From the NCBI RefSeq assembly GCF_001431465.1, contig NZ_LDJJ01000020.1, forward strand, positions 41,706 through 105,705: a stretch of 64,000 bases of DNA, written 5' to 3'. The stretch comes from Stenotrophomonas terrae. GTDB lineage: Bacteria > Pseudomonadota > Gammaproteobacteria > Xanthomonadales > Xanthomonadaceae. The position numbers were made by a program, and so were the translations under genes. Positions 9,800 to 17,997 of the stretch are shown one piece after another. How positions within the stretch are numbered: position 1 is the first letter of the stretch; every line of letters begins with the position of its first letter. The notes beneath the pieces were generated by a model. It was not told the origin of the DNA. It ran no database searches and saw only the letters and a program-made list of their open reading frames with translations.

Positions 9800-10633
9800 A
9801 TGACGCAATTTGTAGAGCAGGACGCCGCATGCGCAGGCACCAACCGGTGTGGCGGGCACAGTGGCGCACCGATTACGGGCCTGGTCCAGCTGATGGGCCA
9901 AATCGACGGCTTGCCCGCGCCGCTGATCTATCGCAAGGGCTGGGCCCTGCTGGGCTACCTGGCGATGGAGTCCAACCGCATGCATTCGCGGGCGGCGCTG
10001 GCGGCGCTGCTGTGGCCCACCCTGGGCGAAACCAGTGCGCTGACCAACCTGCGCCAGGTGCTGAGCAACCTCAATCGTTTCTGCTGCATGGCCCTGGGTG
10101 CCGATGTGCTGCGCATCGAGCGCTCGGCGGTTGGCCTGATGCGCGGCAGTGAGCCCATGTTCGATATCGATCTGCTGCGGCTGGCGCCCTGTCAGTCGGT
10201 CTACCTGCTGGCCGAGCAACGGGTATTCATGGACGGCATGGAGGACATCGCCGACTCCAATTTTCAATCCTGGCTGGAAGCCACCCGGCAGATGCTGGAG
10301 GCCCAGCTGATGGGCGCGGCCGAGCGTTGCTGCGATGAGATGCTGGAAACCTCGCGCTGGGAACCGGCGATACAGCTGGCCCGTGCGTTGAGCCAGCGCG
10401 ATCCGTGGAATGAAGCGCATGCGCGGCGGGTGATGCGCGCCCATGCCGGCAGCGGCATGCGCACGGCGGCGCTGAAGGTTTATCAGCGCTTCGAGTCGCT
10501 GCTGCGCAGCGAGCTGGGCTTGAACCCGGGCAAGGAGACGCGGCAGCTGTTGGAGCAGATTGGTGGCACTGTGCTGAATTGGGAATCCGGTCTGCGCAGC
10601 CCCGGTTACGAGACGGCGCACACACTGGCCTGA
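9800..10633 (+). CDS. BTAD/SARP-type transcriptional regulator
   Basis: A 277-residue cytosolic protein. Residues about 30-110 resemble the winged-helix DNA-binding part of SARP regulators (WALLGYLAMESNRMHSR, then LAALLWPTLGETSALTNLRQ), and residues about 145-265 form the helical bacterial transcriptional activation domain (WNEAHARRVMRAHAGSG, ALKVYQRFESLL). ATG 9800 with upstream GGGG is preferred to an in-frame TTG at 9776. It is convergent with the type IV filament operon and divergent from the ilv operon, and a bidirectional terminator separates it from the former. The neighbour suggests it may regulate the filament genes; there is no direct evidence. Confidence 0.8.
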   Translation: MTQFVEQDAACAGTNRCGGHSGAPITGLVQLMGQIDGLPAPLIYRKGWALLGYLAMESNRMHSRAALAALLWPTLGETSALTNLRQVLSNLNRFCCMALGADVLRIERSAVGLMRGSEPMFDIDLLRLAPCQSVYLLAEQRVFMDGMEDIADSNFQSWLEATRQMLEAQLMGAAERCCDEMLETSRWEPAIQLARALSQRDPWNEAHARRVMRAHAGSGMRTAALKVYQRFESLLRSELGLNPGKETRQLLEQIGGTVLNWESGLRSPGYETAHTLA

Positions 10634-10665
10634 GCGGCGGATCGCGGTAGCGCAATGCGCGAATA

Positions 10666-10693
10666 ATGGCGGCCGGTAACGGCCGCCATTTTT
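10666..10693 (+). terminator. Intrinsic terminator, possibly bidirectional
   Basis: ATGGCGGCCG-gtaa-CGGCCGCCAT followed by TTTT after the BTAD regulator. It also lies 84 bases after the end of the convergent filament operon, whose transcript would read the same stem followed by TATT. Confidence 0.8.
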
Positions 10694-10776
10694 GTTCCAT
10701 GTCGATCCGGGCCACGTCTCGCTCCGCAAGGATCGGGAGTCGGGGCATACCTTATCGAGGCTGCCATATGGGCAAG

Positions 10777-12033
10777 CTATGGAGTGCTGGCGGGGGTCAA
10801 CAATGCGGCAGTTTCCAGGGTTTGTTTGCTGGGGAAATTACCCTGCATATCGCCGCGCTTGACGTTGTAGTCGACCTCCCTGCTCAGCGCCCGCGACCGA
10901 CTCTGGAACGCCAGGGTCTTGAATGCGACGATCTGATCCTTCGAATCCTTGAGGTATTCACTGGCTTTGGCTTTCATGATGCCGGCGGCGATCATCCCGC
11001 CCACCGACGATCCCACACCGCCTACGGCCACTGCTACGCGTCCGCTCAAGGCACCGTAGGTTTCCAGTGATTCACCGATGGCATCAAGTAGCCCGGCCAC
11101 TGCGCTGGACATCTGTCCGGCTGCCGACAACAGACCGGCATCGGCGCTCATGTCACTGGCACTGGCCATCTGCTGCATGATTTCCAACTGTTCCTTGTAG
11201 TCATCCATTACCGGTGGGATCAGCGCTGCCGCGGCGCCCAGGTTGGCATGGGCATAGGTCAATGCGCCGACGGATTCGCCACAGCGCAACCGGGTCCACA
11301 GTTGGTCAGGGCCGACCGCCAGGGTTCTTTGCTCCTCCACCGCACGGGCCTGCTGTGGAGCGGCAAAGCCCAGCGGTACGTTGCTCGCGCCTTGTTCGGC
11401 CTGGCCTGGGGCGGCAACCACATAGGCCATGTTGCGTTCGCTGGCGATGTCATGGATATGGCTGCTTGAAGGGGCTTGGGCCGCCGCGGTGCGCAGCGCC
11501 TGGCAGAAATCCAGGCCGTTGTTCTGCAGTTCCGAGTGCGCACTGCAATCCGGAGCGTTGCTGCCAGCCTGCTTGCAGGCCAGCCCCGGCATGACCACGC
11601 CCAGTTGTAGATTGCTGGTGGCGGTGACCTGCAGGTAATGGGCGCGGTCCTTGGCCACGGCCAGGTCCGCGTCCTGCGGTGCACTTGCATCGCTGCGACG
11701 CAGTACGCCGTACCAGAGCTGGCCAGCCTTTGGTTCGGGCAGCCCCAGCGTGTACCACGGCAGCCAACCGGTCTGGCCATGGCTGCAGTCTTCCAGGCCC
11801 TTGCCGTCGCTGGCGGCGGGGCAGGGCAGCCGGGCATGTGCGGCACTGAATGCGAGCAGGGCGTCATCGGCCCGCTGCAGCATTGTACGTTCGCTCTCTG
11901 TGCGGTTTACCTCACCCATCTGGCCAAGCCAGCGCACCAGCAGAACACCAATGATCCCGAGTATCACCAGAGTCACTGTCAGTTCGATCAGGCTGAAGCC
12001 GCGCGCAGCACGGCGCTGCAATGAACGTTTCAC
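10777..12033 (-). CDS. Prepilin-like protein with LPCP motif (last filament gene)
   Basis: 418 residues starting MKRSLQRRAARGFSLIELTV: the short basic leader, Gly at -1, Phe at +1 and Glu at +5 are a class III (type IV prepilin) signal, followed by one hydrophobic helix (about 13-35). Next comes a module ARLPCPAASDGKG ... GWLPWYTLGL shared with three other proteins of this operon. The C-terminal 150 residues are Ala/Gly/Ser-rich with helical stretches. It overlaps the preceding gene by 4 bases. Its size exceeds ordinary pseudopilins (150-250), suggesting a tip or minor subunit. Function inferred from context. Confidence 0.75.
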   Translation of the reverse strand: MKRSLQRRAARGFSLIELTVTLVILGIIGVLLVRWLGQMGEVNRTESERTMLQRADDALLAFSAAHARLPCPAASDGKGLEDCSHGQTGWLPWYTLGLPEPKAGQLWYGVLRRSDASAPQDADLAVAKDRAHYLQVTATSNLQLGVVMPGLACKQAGSNAPDCSAHSELQNNGLDFCQALRTAAAQAPSSSHIHDIASERNMAYVVAAPGQAEQGASNVPLGFAAPQQARAVEEQRTLAVGPDQLWTRLRCGESVGALTYAHANLGAAAALIPPVMDDYKEQLEIMQQMASASDMSADAGLLSAAGQMSSAVAGLLDAIGESLETYGALSGRVAVAVGGVGSSVGGMIAAGIMKAKASEYLKDSKDQIVAFKTLAFQSRSRALSREVDYNVKRGDMQGNFPSKQTLETAALLTPASTP

Positions 12034-13112
12034 TGCTTTATGCCTCCATCGTTGAGGTTGACCGCAGCCTGCCCTGCGGCTTTGTACAGATTGTTGGCAC
12101 GCGCCTGCTGCAGCACTGCAAGCGCGGCTACGTTCTGTGCCGTCTCAAGACCTTCCTTGCCACTTTCCACATCCTTGCTGGCAAGGTTCAGCTGGTAGAT
12201 GGCATAGCCGATCGAGCCCAGCGCATTGCTGTGCTCGGCCACCATCACCGTGATATCCACACCGATGGCAATGGCAGTGCCGTCGGGTGGCCAACCGGCA
12301 TAGGTGAGAATCACCGCCAACGCCTGGTCGATCAGGGCCTGTGCCAATCCCAATCCGGCAAAGGCAAGCCCGGTATTGGCCTGGGCCAGTACCAGCTCGG
12401 CGACGTCCACGTCAAAGTCGCGGAACGCCGCATTGAATTCGGCGATCTGGTCTGCGCTGTAAGCCGTCTGTGCGTTCAACGCCGCGCCCTGCACACGCGC
12501 AACGCGGTCCATGCAGGCGAGCCTGCCAGCAAGCTCGCCATTGCCCAGCGCTGCCAGGCGCGCACCGCTCAGGCGATCAATACCGCCCGGCGGTGTGGTT
12601 GCGATATCGCGGGCCTCGTTGCCAATGCCATCAGGGTGCAGCAGCGCGAATGCAGCGGGCATGCCAGGAAGCGTCAGGCTCGCTTCCGGCGGCGCCAACA
12701 GTTTCATGCACAGGTCCAATCCACCGGGGGTACTACTCAGTTGCGCGGCAAACGCTCCGGGTAGTTGCGGCGTGTAGCTGTGGGTGGACTCCTGCAGGCT
12801 TGGCCTGACTTCATAGCGCAATTTGATCCGCGGAGGCAGGTCGAGCGTCTTGTTCGGCAGCCAGCCGGTGGTCCTGCCCGCGTCCTGCTTGCCATCACCG
12901 TCGCTATCGGCGGAAGGCAGACGGCCTTGGGCACGCGCGTAACCGATGATCGCCTGCTGTGCATCATCCAACTCGCGACCGGCCACATCGCCTGCGGCGA
13001 TCCGGGTGCCGAGCGGAATCAGCGGCACGATGGCGGCAGTGATCAAGGCGGCGATCACCAAGGCCACAGCAAGTTCAACCAGGGTCCAGCCCTGCTGCTG
13101 TTGCCGATTCAT
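12030..13112 (-). CDS. Prepilin-like protein with LPS/WLP module
   Basis: 360 residues starting MNRQQQQGWTLVELAVALVI, a class III signal with Trp at +1 and Glu at +5 and one N-terminal membrane helix. It carries the shared module GRLPSADSDGDGK ... GWLPNKTLDL, in which the first Cys of the LPCP motif is replaced by Ser. The rest is Ala-rich and predicted helical, with few Cys. The frame extends upstream to 13175, but ATG 13112 in an ATGA overlap with the preceding stop fits the prepilin signal. It also overlaps the next gene by 4, so it is tightly coupled in the operon. Confidence 0.75.
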   Translation of the reverse strand: MNRQQQQGWTLVELAVALVIAALITAAIVPLIPLGTRIAAGDVAGRELDDAQQAIIGYARAQGRLPSADSDGDGKQDAGRTTGWLPNKTLDLPPRIKLRYEVRPSLQESTHSYTPQLPGAFAAQLSSTPGGLDLCMKLLAPPEASLTLPGMPAAFALLHPDGIGNEARDIATTPPGGIDRLSGARLAALGNGELAGRLACMDRVARVQGAALNAQTAYSADQIAEFNAAFRDFDVDVAELVLAQANTGLAFAGLGLAQALIDQALAVILTYAGWPPDGTAIAIGVDITVMVAEHSNALGSIGYAIYQLNLASKDVESGKEGLETAQNVAALAVLQQARANNLYKAAGQAAVNLNDGGIKQ

Positions 13113-16006
13113 GGGGTGCAATCCGTGTTGTCGCCACCGACCGAACCGCGGCCATCGGCAAGCACGAGGATGCATTCGGCGCCGAGCGCCGATGGCGCGC
13201 TCGCGCCGCCACCGCCGGGTGCGAGGTTCATCGCGCGCAGCTCCTTGTACTGCTGTTCAAGTGCATCGAACTGCTCCTTCAAGCTTGCATGGTTTTCTTC
13301 GGCGCTGACCGTGGCTTCCTTGGCCCGCAGCCAATCGGCATAGGCGCGGCTATAGGGATAGCGTTGGCACATGGTGCCGGTCCCGCCGGGGTAGGCACCG
13401 GCAATGTAGGTCAGGAACCAGCTGCCCTTGGAGCAGTTGTCGGCGACCTGGGTGGGATTGCTGCCGCCCACCAGCATCAATTCCGCACTGGCGACCCAGA
13501 TCGGTGCTCCGACTATCCCGGTGCCGGGTCTGCCACTGTAGCCAGTGTCCTTGTCACCTTTGCAGGGCATCGAGAAGTAGTTGCAGGCAAAGGGTTCGGG
13601 TGCGTAGTACGGCTTGTTGCTCGCAGAGGTTTCCCATGCATACGTGGTGACATCCCTGCCGTCCTTGTCCTTGGTGGTGGTCTCCTTGATGCGCCCGCGT
13701 GACCACTCGCCCGGGTAGTTCAGCAAGGGTGCGGGAGCGGCCTTGTATCGGTCTTGCGCGGTGCCGATGTTGGAGTTCAGGTTGGCTTGCTCACTCTCCA
13801 CGCGCTGCAGCTGCTTCTGCATCATCGGCACGCAGGTGGCATTGGCGTTGTAGTTCTCATCCGATTCGGCCAGCTGGTCCTCCTGGATCAGCTTGTCTAC
13901 CCAGCTCTGCGCGCCGGTTGCCGGGTTGGTCACCTTGGTGGTGATCTTGCGTTTGCATTCCTTGGTGTACTTGAGGCCGGCAATGGCATTCACACAGCGC
14001 AGGACATGGGTCGGCATCGCCTCGAAATTTCCATTGAACACGTCGTAATTCTGGTAGCTCTGGCCTTTGCAGTCGCTCTTCATCTGCGACTCCATCTGCG
14101 GAATGATGGTGTCTTTCCAGCGATCCAGCTCCTTGCGCTTCTCGCTGATCTCATCTGCCAGCTCGGTGCCGCGCTTTTCGTAGCCGGCCAGCGTTTCGGC
14201 GATTTTGCGCCTGGCGACAGCATCGTTTACCGCTTTGTCGCGATCAAACTCGGCAACCTGTTGCCAGTTGTAGCGCACCGTGGCATCAGCCGCTGCGGCT
14301 TGGTTGCAATTGCTGTTGCTGTAGCCGCCGGTCTTCTCGCTGCTGATCAGGCAGCGCCACACGTACTTCACATAGCGGCCTCCCTGTTGCGTCTGCCAGC
14401 CGCGGGTATCGATGCGGCTGCCGATATTGGCGTCGTTCCAGAAGAACAGGCGCTGTTGTTCCAGAAATCCGGAGTGTGCGGCGATGCGCTCGAGTTGAGT
14501 GCGGGCACTGGCAACCTGGGCATCCAGGCCAATCTGGTAGACCTTCTTGCTCTTCTCCGGGTTCTTGTCACAGTCGTCTACATAGGTCCACATCAACTGC
14601 CCAGCGCCGTCTTTCTTCTGGGTGACACCATCGGCATCCATGACCGGCACTGCTTCGCAGTTGAGCAGTTCGCCGCCGTAGAGCATGCGCTCCATCTGAT
14701 CCAGGGCATCTTCAATATTGCTTGGTGGCGGCAGATTGGCTGCCTTGGCGCGTGCCAATGCATTGGTATGTGCAGTCAACGCATCATTGGAAGGTTTCAA
14801 CGCGCCGGCATTCAAGCCCATGGCGACTGCATTGGCGATCACCGAGCCGATTTCCAGGCCAATGGCCGAGGCATCTACCGGCAGTTTGTGGCAGGTTGTG
14901 CCGCCGAAGATGCAACCCACCAGATCGGCGCCCAATAGTGCGAAATCGGTGATGCTGGAGGTAATGGTATTGGTGATCTGGCCCGCCGACAGCAGTACCG
15001 CGATGGTGGCCGATGCCACGCCTGCGCGGGCGTCCTGCTGGGCCAACTCCGCGTTTCCGACATTGTTGTCCTTGAGTGCAGCCAGGCTGTCGTGCAAGGA
15101 AACGGCCATGGCCAAGCTGTCGATGCTCGCTTGGGCGGTGTCGTAGTAGCCATTGCCGCTGACGGCGGTTTGGTTGCCGGCATCCAGCGATACGATGGCG
15201 TTTGGCAGCATCCGGCAGCCCACGGCCTGGGCAACACCGTCCAGGGTGCGGACACGGACGCTATCGTCGTAATCGGCATCCCATTGTTTGGCCGGCACTT
15301 CCATCGGGAAGGCAGCGTCATCATTCCTGCTGACAGTGCCATCCTGGTTGCTGCCGTCCAGGCGGCCTCCGGGCGATGCCAACGGCCCGGCAATGGCCAG
15401 TCCGTAGGCCCAAGTGTCGAGCGCCTGGTCAGGCTGAGCTGCGCTGGTGTCTACGCGTGTGCTCGACAGCTGTTGCAAGGTCCTGCACAGATCCAAGCCG
15501 TTGACCGCTGCGAACTTTGGCCGTTCGTCGGTACCGTCTATCGTGTCGGCGTTGCGGATGTTGCCTTCGGCGTCGGTGGGTTGATAGAAATTGCCGAGAA
15601 AGCTGCTGTCGGTGGTGTCCGCCAGGCGTGGGCGCACGCGGTAGGCAATCGGACCGGGACTGACGCCATCGCCGCGCGCGCTTGCCAGACTGGCTGTCGG
15701 CAGCCAGCGGGCACTGCTGTCGCTGCAGTTCTCTGCGCCGCCGATCTGCACGGCTGGGCAGGGCAGGCGAGAGTGGGTACTGGCGAACGCCACCAGTGCC
15801 TCATCGGCCCAGCGCAGATTCTTCTCCTGGCTGCTGGCTTGGCGTGAGGTCGCCTTGGATTGCAGCAACAGCGCACCTGCGGTGAGCGCAGATGCGACCA
15901 ACAGCAGAATCAGCATGGCCTGCACCAGACCAAAGCCACGCGGCTGCGCCTGCAGTTGCCGGGCAGTTGATGGTGGTGTGGCTGGGAAATGATTGGGTTG
16001 TCGCAT
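13109..16006 (-). CDS. Very large prepilin-like protein (965 residues)
   Basis: Starts MRQPNHFPATPPSTARQLQA at ATG 16006 with GGAG 8 bases upstream. Residues about 24-49 read RGFGLVQAMLILLLVASALT, an imperfect prepilin signal: Gly and Phe are kept but Glu at +5 is Gln. The shared module SRLPCPAVQIGG ... RWLPTASLA follows. The remaining 800 residues hold two small hydrophobic Ala/Gly segments, charged coiled-coil-like stretches (EKRGTELADEISEKRKELD; MMQKQLQRVESEQANL), several Cys pairs and a C-terminal region rich in Gly/Tyr/Pro. It is far larger than known minor pilins. It may be a tip adhesin or a filament-associated secreted protein; that is inference. Confidence 0.75.
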   Translation of the reverse strand: MRQPNHFPATPPSTARQLQAQPRGFGLVQAMLILLLVASALTAGALLLQSKATSRQASSQEKNLRWADEALVAFASTHSRLPCPAVQIGGAENCSDSSARWLPTASLASARGDGVSPGPIAYRVRPRLADTTDSSFLGNFYQPTDAEGNIRNADTIDGTDERPKFAAVNGLDLCRTLQQLSSTRVDTSAAQPDQALDTWAYGLAIAGPLASPGGRLDGSNQDGTVSRNDDAAFPMEVPAKQWDADYDDSVRVRTLDGVAQAVGCRMLPNAIVSLDAGNQTAVSGNGYYDTAQASIDSLAMAVSLHDSLAALKDNNVGNAELAQQDARAGVASATIAVLLSAGQITNTITSSITDFALLGADLVGCIFGGTTCHKLPVDASAIGLEIGSVIANAVAMGLNAGALKPSNDALTAHTNALARAKAANLPPPSNIEDALDQMERMLYGGELLNCEAVPVMDADGVTQKKDGAGQLMWTYVDDCDKNPEKSKKVYQIGLDAQVASARTQLERIAAHSGFLEQQRLFFWNDANIGSRIDTRGWQTQQGGRYVKYVWRCLISSEKTGGYSNSNCNQAAAADATVRYNWQQVAEFDRDKAVNDAVARRKIAETLAGYEKRGTELADEISEKRKELDRWKDTIIPQMESQMKSDCKGQSYQNYDVFNGNFEAMPTHVLRCVNAIAGLKYTKECKRKITTKVTNPATGAQSWVDKLIQEDQLAESDENYNANATCVPMMQKQLQRVESEQANLNSNIGTAQDRYKAAPAPLLNYPGEWSRGRIKETTTKDKDGRDVTTYAWETSASNKPYYAPEPFACNYFSMPCKGDKDTGYSGRPGTGIVGAPIWVASAELMLVGGSNPTQVADNCSKGSWFLTYIAGAYPGGTGTMCQRYPYSRAYADWLRAKEATVSAEENHASLKEQFDALEQQYKELRAMNLAPGGGGASAPSALGAECILVLADGRGSVGGDNTDCTP

Positions 16007-16032
16007 GCCGGGCTCCGATCTGTCTTGGAGGT

Positions 16033-16728
16033 TTACTGATTCATCCGGATAAGCAGGGTCATTGTCTTGACCTGACCATCGAGTTTTGCATTGACACGGT
16101 CCGCATCGTCGGCGCTCCACGGGCTCTCGACCGGCGTACCGCTCAGAGGAGTGACGTCGGCGTGCTTGTTGCGTTCGCGGACGCGGCCAAAGCGTGCATC
16201 GACGCGACCATCGAAACGTGCATCCAATTGGCGGGCAAGTTCGGGCGTGACATTGCTCAGCACCATCACGTTGCGCGAACGGGTGGCATAACTGCTGTTG
16301 GCGTTCGGCTCGGCCCAGTCACCCAGGTTCTCGAAGCACACCTCCAGGTCTTGCGGAAGACCTTCGGCATCCTGGTATACCGCATGGCTTTCGAAGCCCT
16401 CGGCACGACCGCTGGGAAGGGAAACACCGTAAGTGAGCATCGCCTTGCGCAGGTTGCTTCCACATAGCGGCGTGTTCAGGGCGTTGTTGATCTTGCCGCT
16501 GGGGTTGGCCAGCAGGTCGCCCGGGACAGCGCCGACCTGGGCCGTATAGCGGTCATAGGCCATCAGCCAACCCTGGACGAACTCGCTGCCGAGACGTTCG
16601 GCCACCGCGCTGCGGTAGACATCACGCCCCACCGTGACTGCACCGAGGATGATGGCGATGATCACCAGTACCACGGCCATCTCCATCAGCGAGAAGCCAC
16701 GCGCTTTGCGCGGATTGAAACGAATCAT
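16033..16728 (-). CDS. Type IV pilin-like protein, second major-type pilin
   Basis: 231 residues starting MIRFNPRKARGFSLMEMAVV: basic leader, Gly/Phe cleavage site and Glu at +5, then a hydrophobic helix with VVLVIIAIILGAVTVGRDV. It is clearly related to the pilin at 27617-28432: both share GRDV after the helix, GRAEGFE/GRGEGFE, VMVLSNVTPELARQLD versus VMILSGLTPDLARSLD, and a C-terminal MNQ. It follows the GspF-like gene by 12 bases. It could be a minor or alternative major subunit. Confidence 0.8.
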   Translation of the reverse strand: MIRFNPRKARGFSLMEMAVVLVIIAIILGAVTVGRDVYRSAVAERLGSEFVQGWLMAYDRYTAQVGAVPGDLLANPSGKINNALNTPLCGSNLRKAMLTYGVSLPSGRAEGFESHAVYQDAEGLPQDLEVCFENLGDWAEPNANSSYATRSRNVMVLSNVTPELARQLDARFDGRVDARFGRVRERNKHADVTPLSGTPVESPWSADDADRVNAKLDGQVKTMTLLIRMNQ

Positions 16729-16740
16729 CGGTATGCCTCA

Positions 16741-17997
16741 TTACATGTGGGACGAGGTGATCGCCTGCTGGACCAGGTCGTACACCGGTAGCAACAGGGC
16801 CACGATCAGGAACACGAACATGCCGCCAGCCAACAGCACCACCACTGGCTTGATGATTTCGGACAGATTGGTTATCAAGCGCTGCAGGCGCAGGCTGTAC
16901 TCTTCCGAAAGCCGCGAGAACTGGGAATCCAGGGTGCCGGTGTCCTCACCGACGCCGATCATGCGCACCATCATCGAGGGAAAGCCGCCGACCTGGCGCA
17001 TGGCTGCCGAAACCCGGTCGCCGCGCTCAAGTACCTGGCGGATGGCAATGATGCGATCGCGGTAGTACTCGTCCTGCATGGCCCGCTCCATGACCTGCAG
17101 GCTGCTGACCATGTCCACGCCAGCGCGTATCAGTAGGGCCATGTATTCGGTGAAGAACGCCAATCCCGACGAATACATGATGGTCTTGGCGATTGGCAGC
17201 TTGTGCAGGGTGTAGTGCGTGGCACGACGGAACGGTCTGCTGTAGCGCCAGGTGATCCAGACCAGGAATGCCGCCGCGACCAGGCCAACACCTATCATCA
17301 TCATGTGTGAGATCAGCCACTCCGAGCCCTTCATGACCGCAATGGTCAGGGGCGGCAATTTGGCGTTCATCTGCTTGAAAAGATCGGCCAGGTTCGGGAT
17401 CACGTAGTAGATCCAGAAGCCACCGGCAGCGAAGATCGCGGCGAACACGAATGCCGGGTAGATCAGGGCCTGACGTGTATCGGCAGTCATCTTGGACACG
17501 CGTTCAACGTGATCGGCCGCCTCCTTCAGCATGCGATCCATCGAGCCGGTTTCATCGCCGATCATCACCAGGTTGCGTACCGTCTCCGGAAATGCGTCCG
17601 GATAGCGTGCAAACGATTCGCTGAAGGTGGCTCCGGCATCAAGTTCTTCCAGCACGCGCCGGGCCAGCTTGGCGGGATTGGATGTCGCGCCGCCACCCAC
17701 TTCATTGGCCACCGCGCGCAGCGCTTCCATCACCGGAATGCCGCTGCTGGTCATCACTGCAAGGTCGCGCAGCATGCCGGCCAGCTCGATGGGCTTGATG
17801 GTGGGTTTGACCAGGTGCGACAACGAGCGCTGCGCCTCCGCCAGCCAGCCCGGCAAGCGATAGAGCGTAAGCACCACGGCATCGAAGTTCTTCTCCAACC
17901 ACATGCGTGCCGAGGCATCGCGTTCGACGGAGAGCTGGGCGACGCCGCTGCGGATCCGGCCGCTGGTCAGCAGCAGGCGGTAGTAATAGACATTCAT
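16741..17997 (-). CDS. Type IV filament inner-membrane platform protein (GspF/PilC/MshG family)
   Basis: 418 residues with two GspF domains (about 70-195 and 280-400) and three hydrophobic segments: YPAFVFAAIFAAGGFWIYYV near 170, a second near 220, and VVVLLAGGMFVFLIVALLL at the end. Conserved motifs include AVMTSSGIPVMEALR and a repeated form in the second half, LLIRAGVDMVSSLQV. It transmits the motion of the ATPase to the growing filament. Its start overlaps the stop of the ATPase gene by 4 bases, the usual E-G(F) pairing in MSHA, T2SS and T4P loci. Confidence 0.9.
   Translation of the reverse strand: MNVYYYRLLLTSGRIRSGVAQLSVERDASARMWLEKNFDAVVLTLYRLPGWLAEAQRSLSHLVKPTIKPIELAGMLRDLAVMTSSGIPVMEALRAVANEVGGGATSNPAKLARRVLEELDAGATFSESFARYPDAFPETVRNLVMIGDETGSMDRMLKEAADHVERVSKMTADTRQALIYPAFVFAAIFAAGGFWIYYVIPNLADLFKQMNAKLPPLTIAVMKGSEWLISHMMMIGVGLVAAAFLVWITWRYSRPFRRATHYTLHKLPIAKTIMYSSGLAFFTEYMALLIRAGVDMVSSLQVMERAMQDEYYRDRIIAIRQVLERGDRVSAAMRQVGGFPSMMVRMIGVGEDTGTLDSQFSRLSEEYSLRLQRLITNLSEIIKPVVVLLAGGMFVFLIVALLLPVYDLVQQAITSSHM

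Noticed and set aside
9530..10729. Minus-strand frame overlapping the BTAD regulator and the ilv leader
   Set aside because: The regulator on the plus strand shows real SARP/BTAD motifs; the minus frame is Arg/Gln/His-rich and begins in a terminator.
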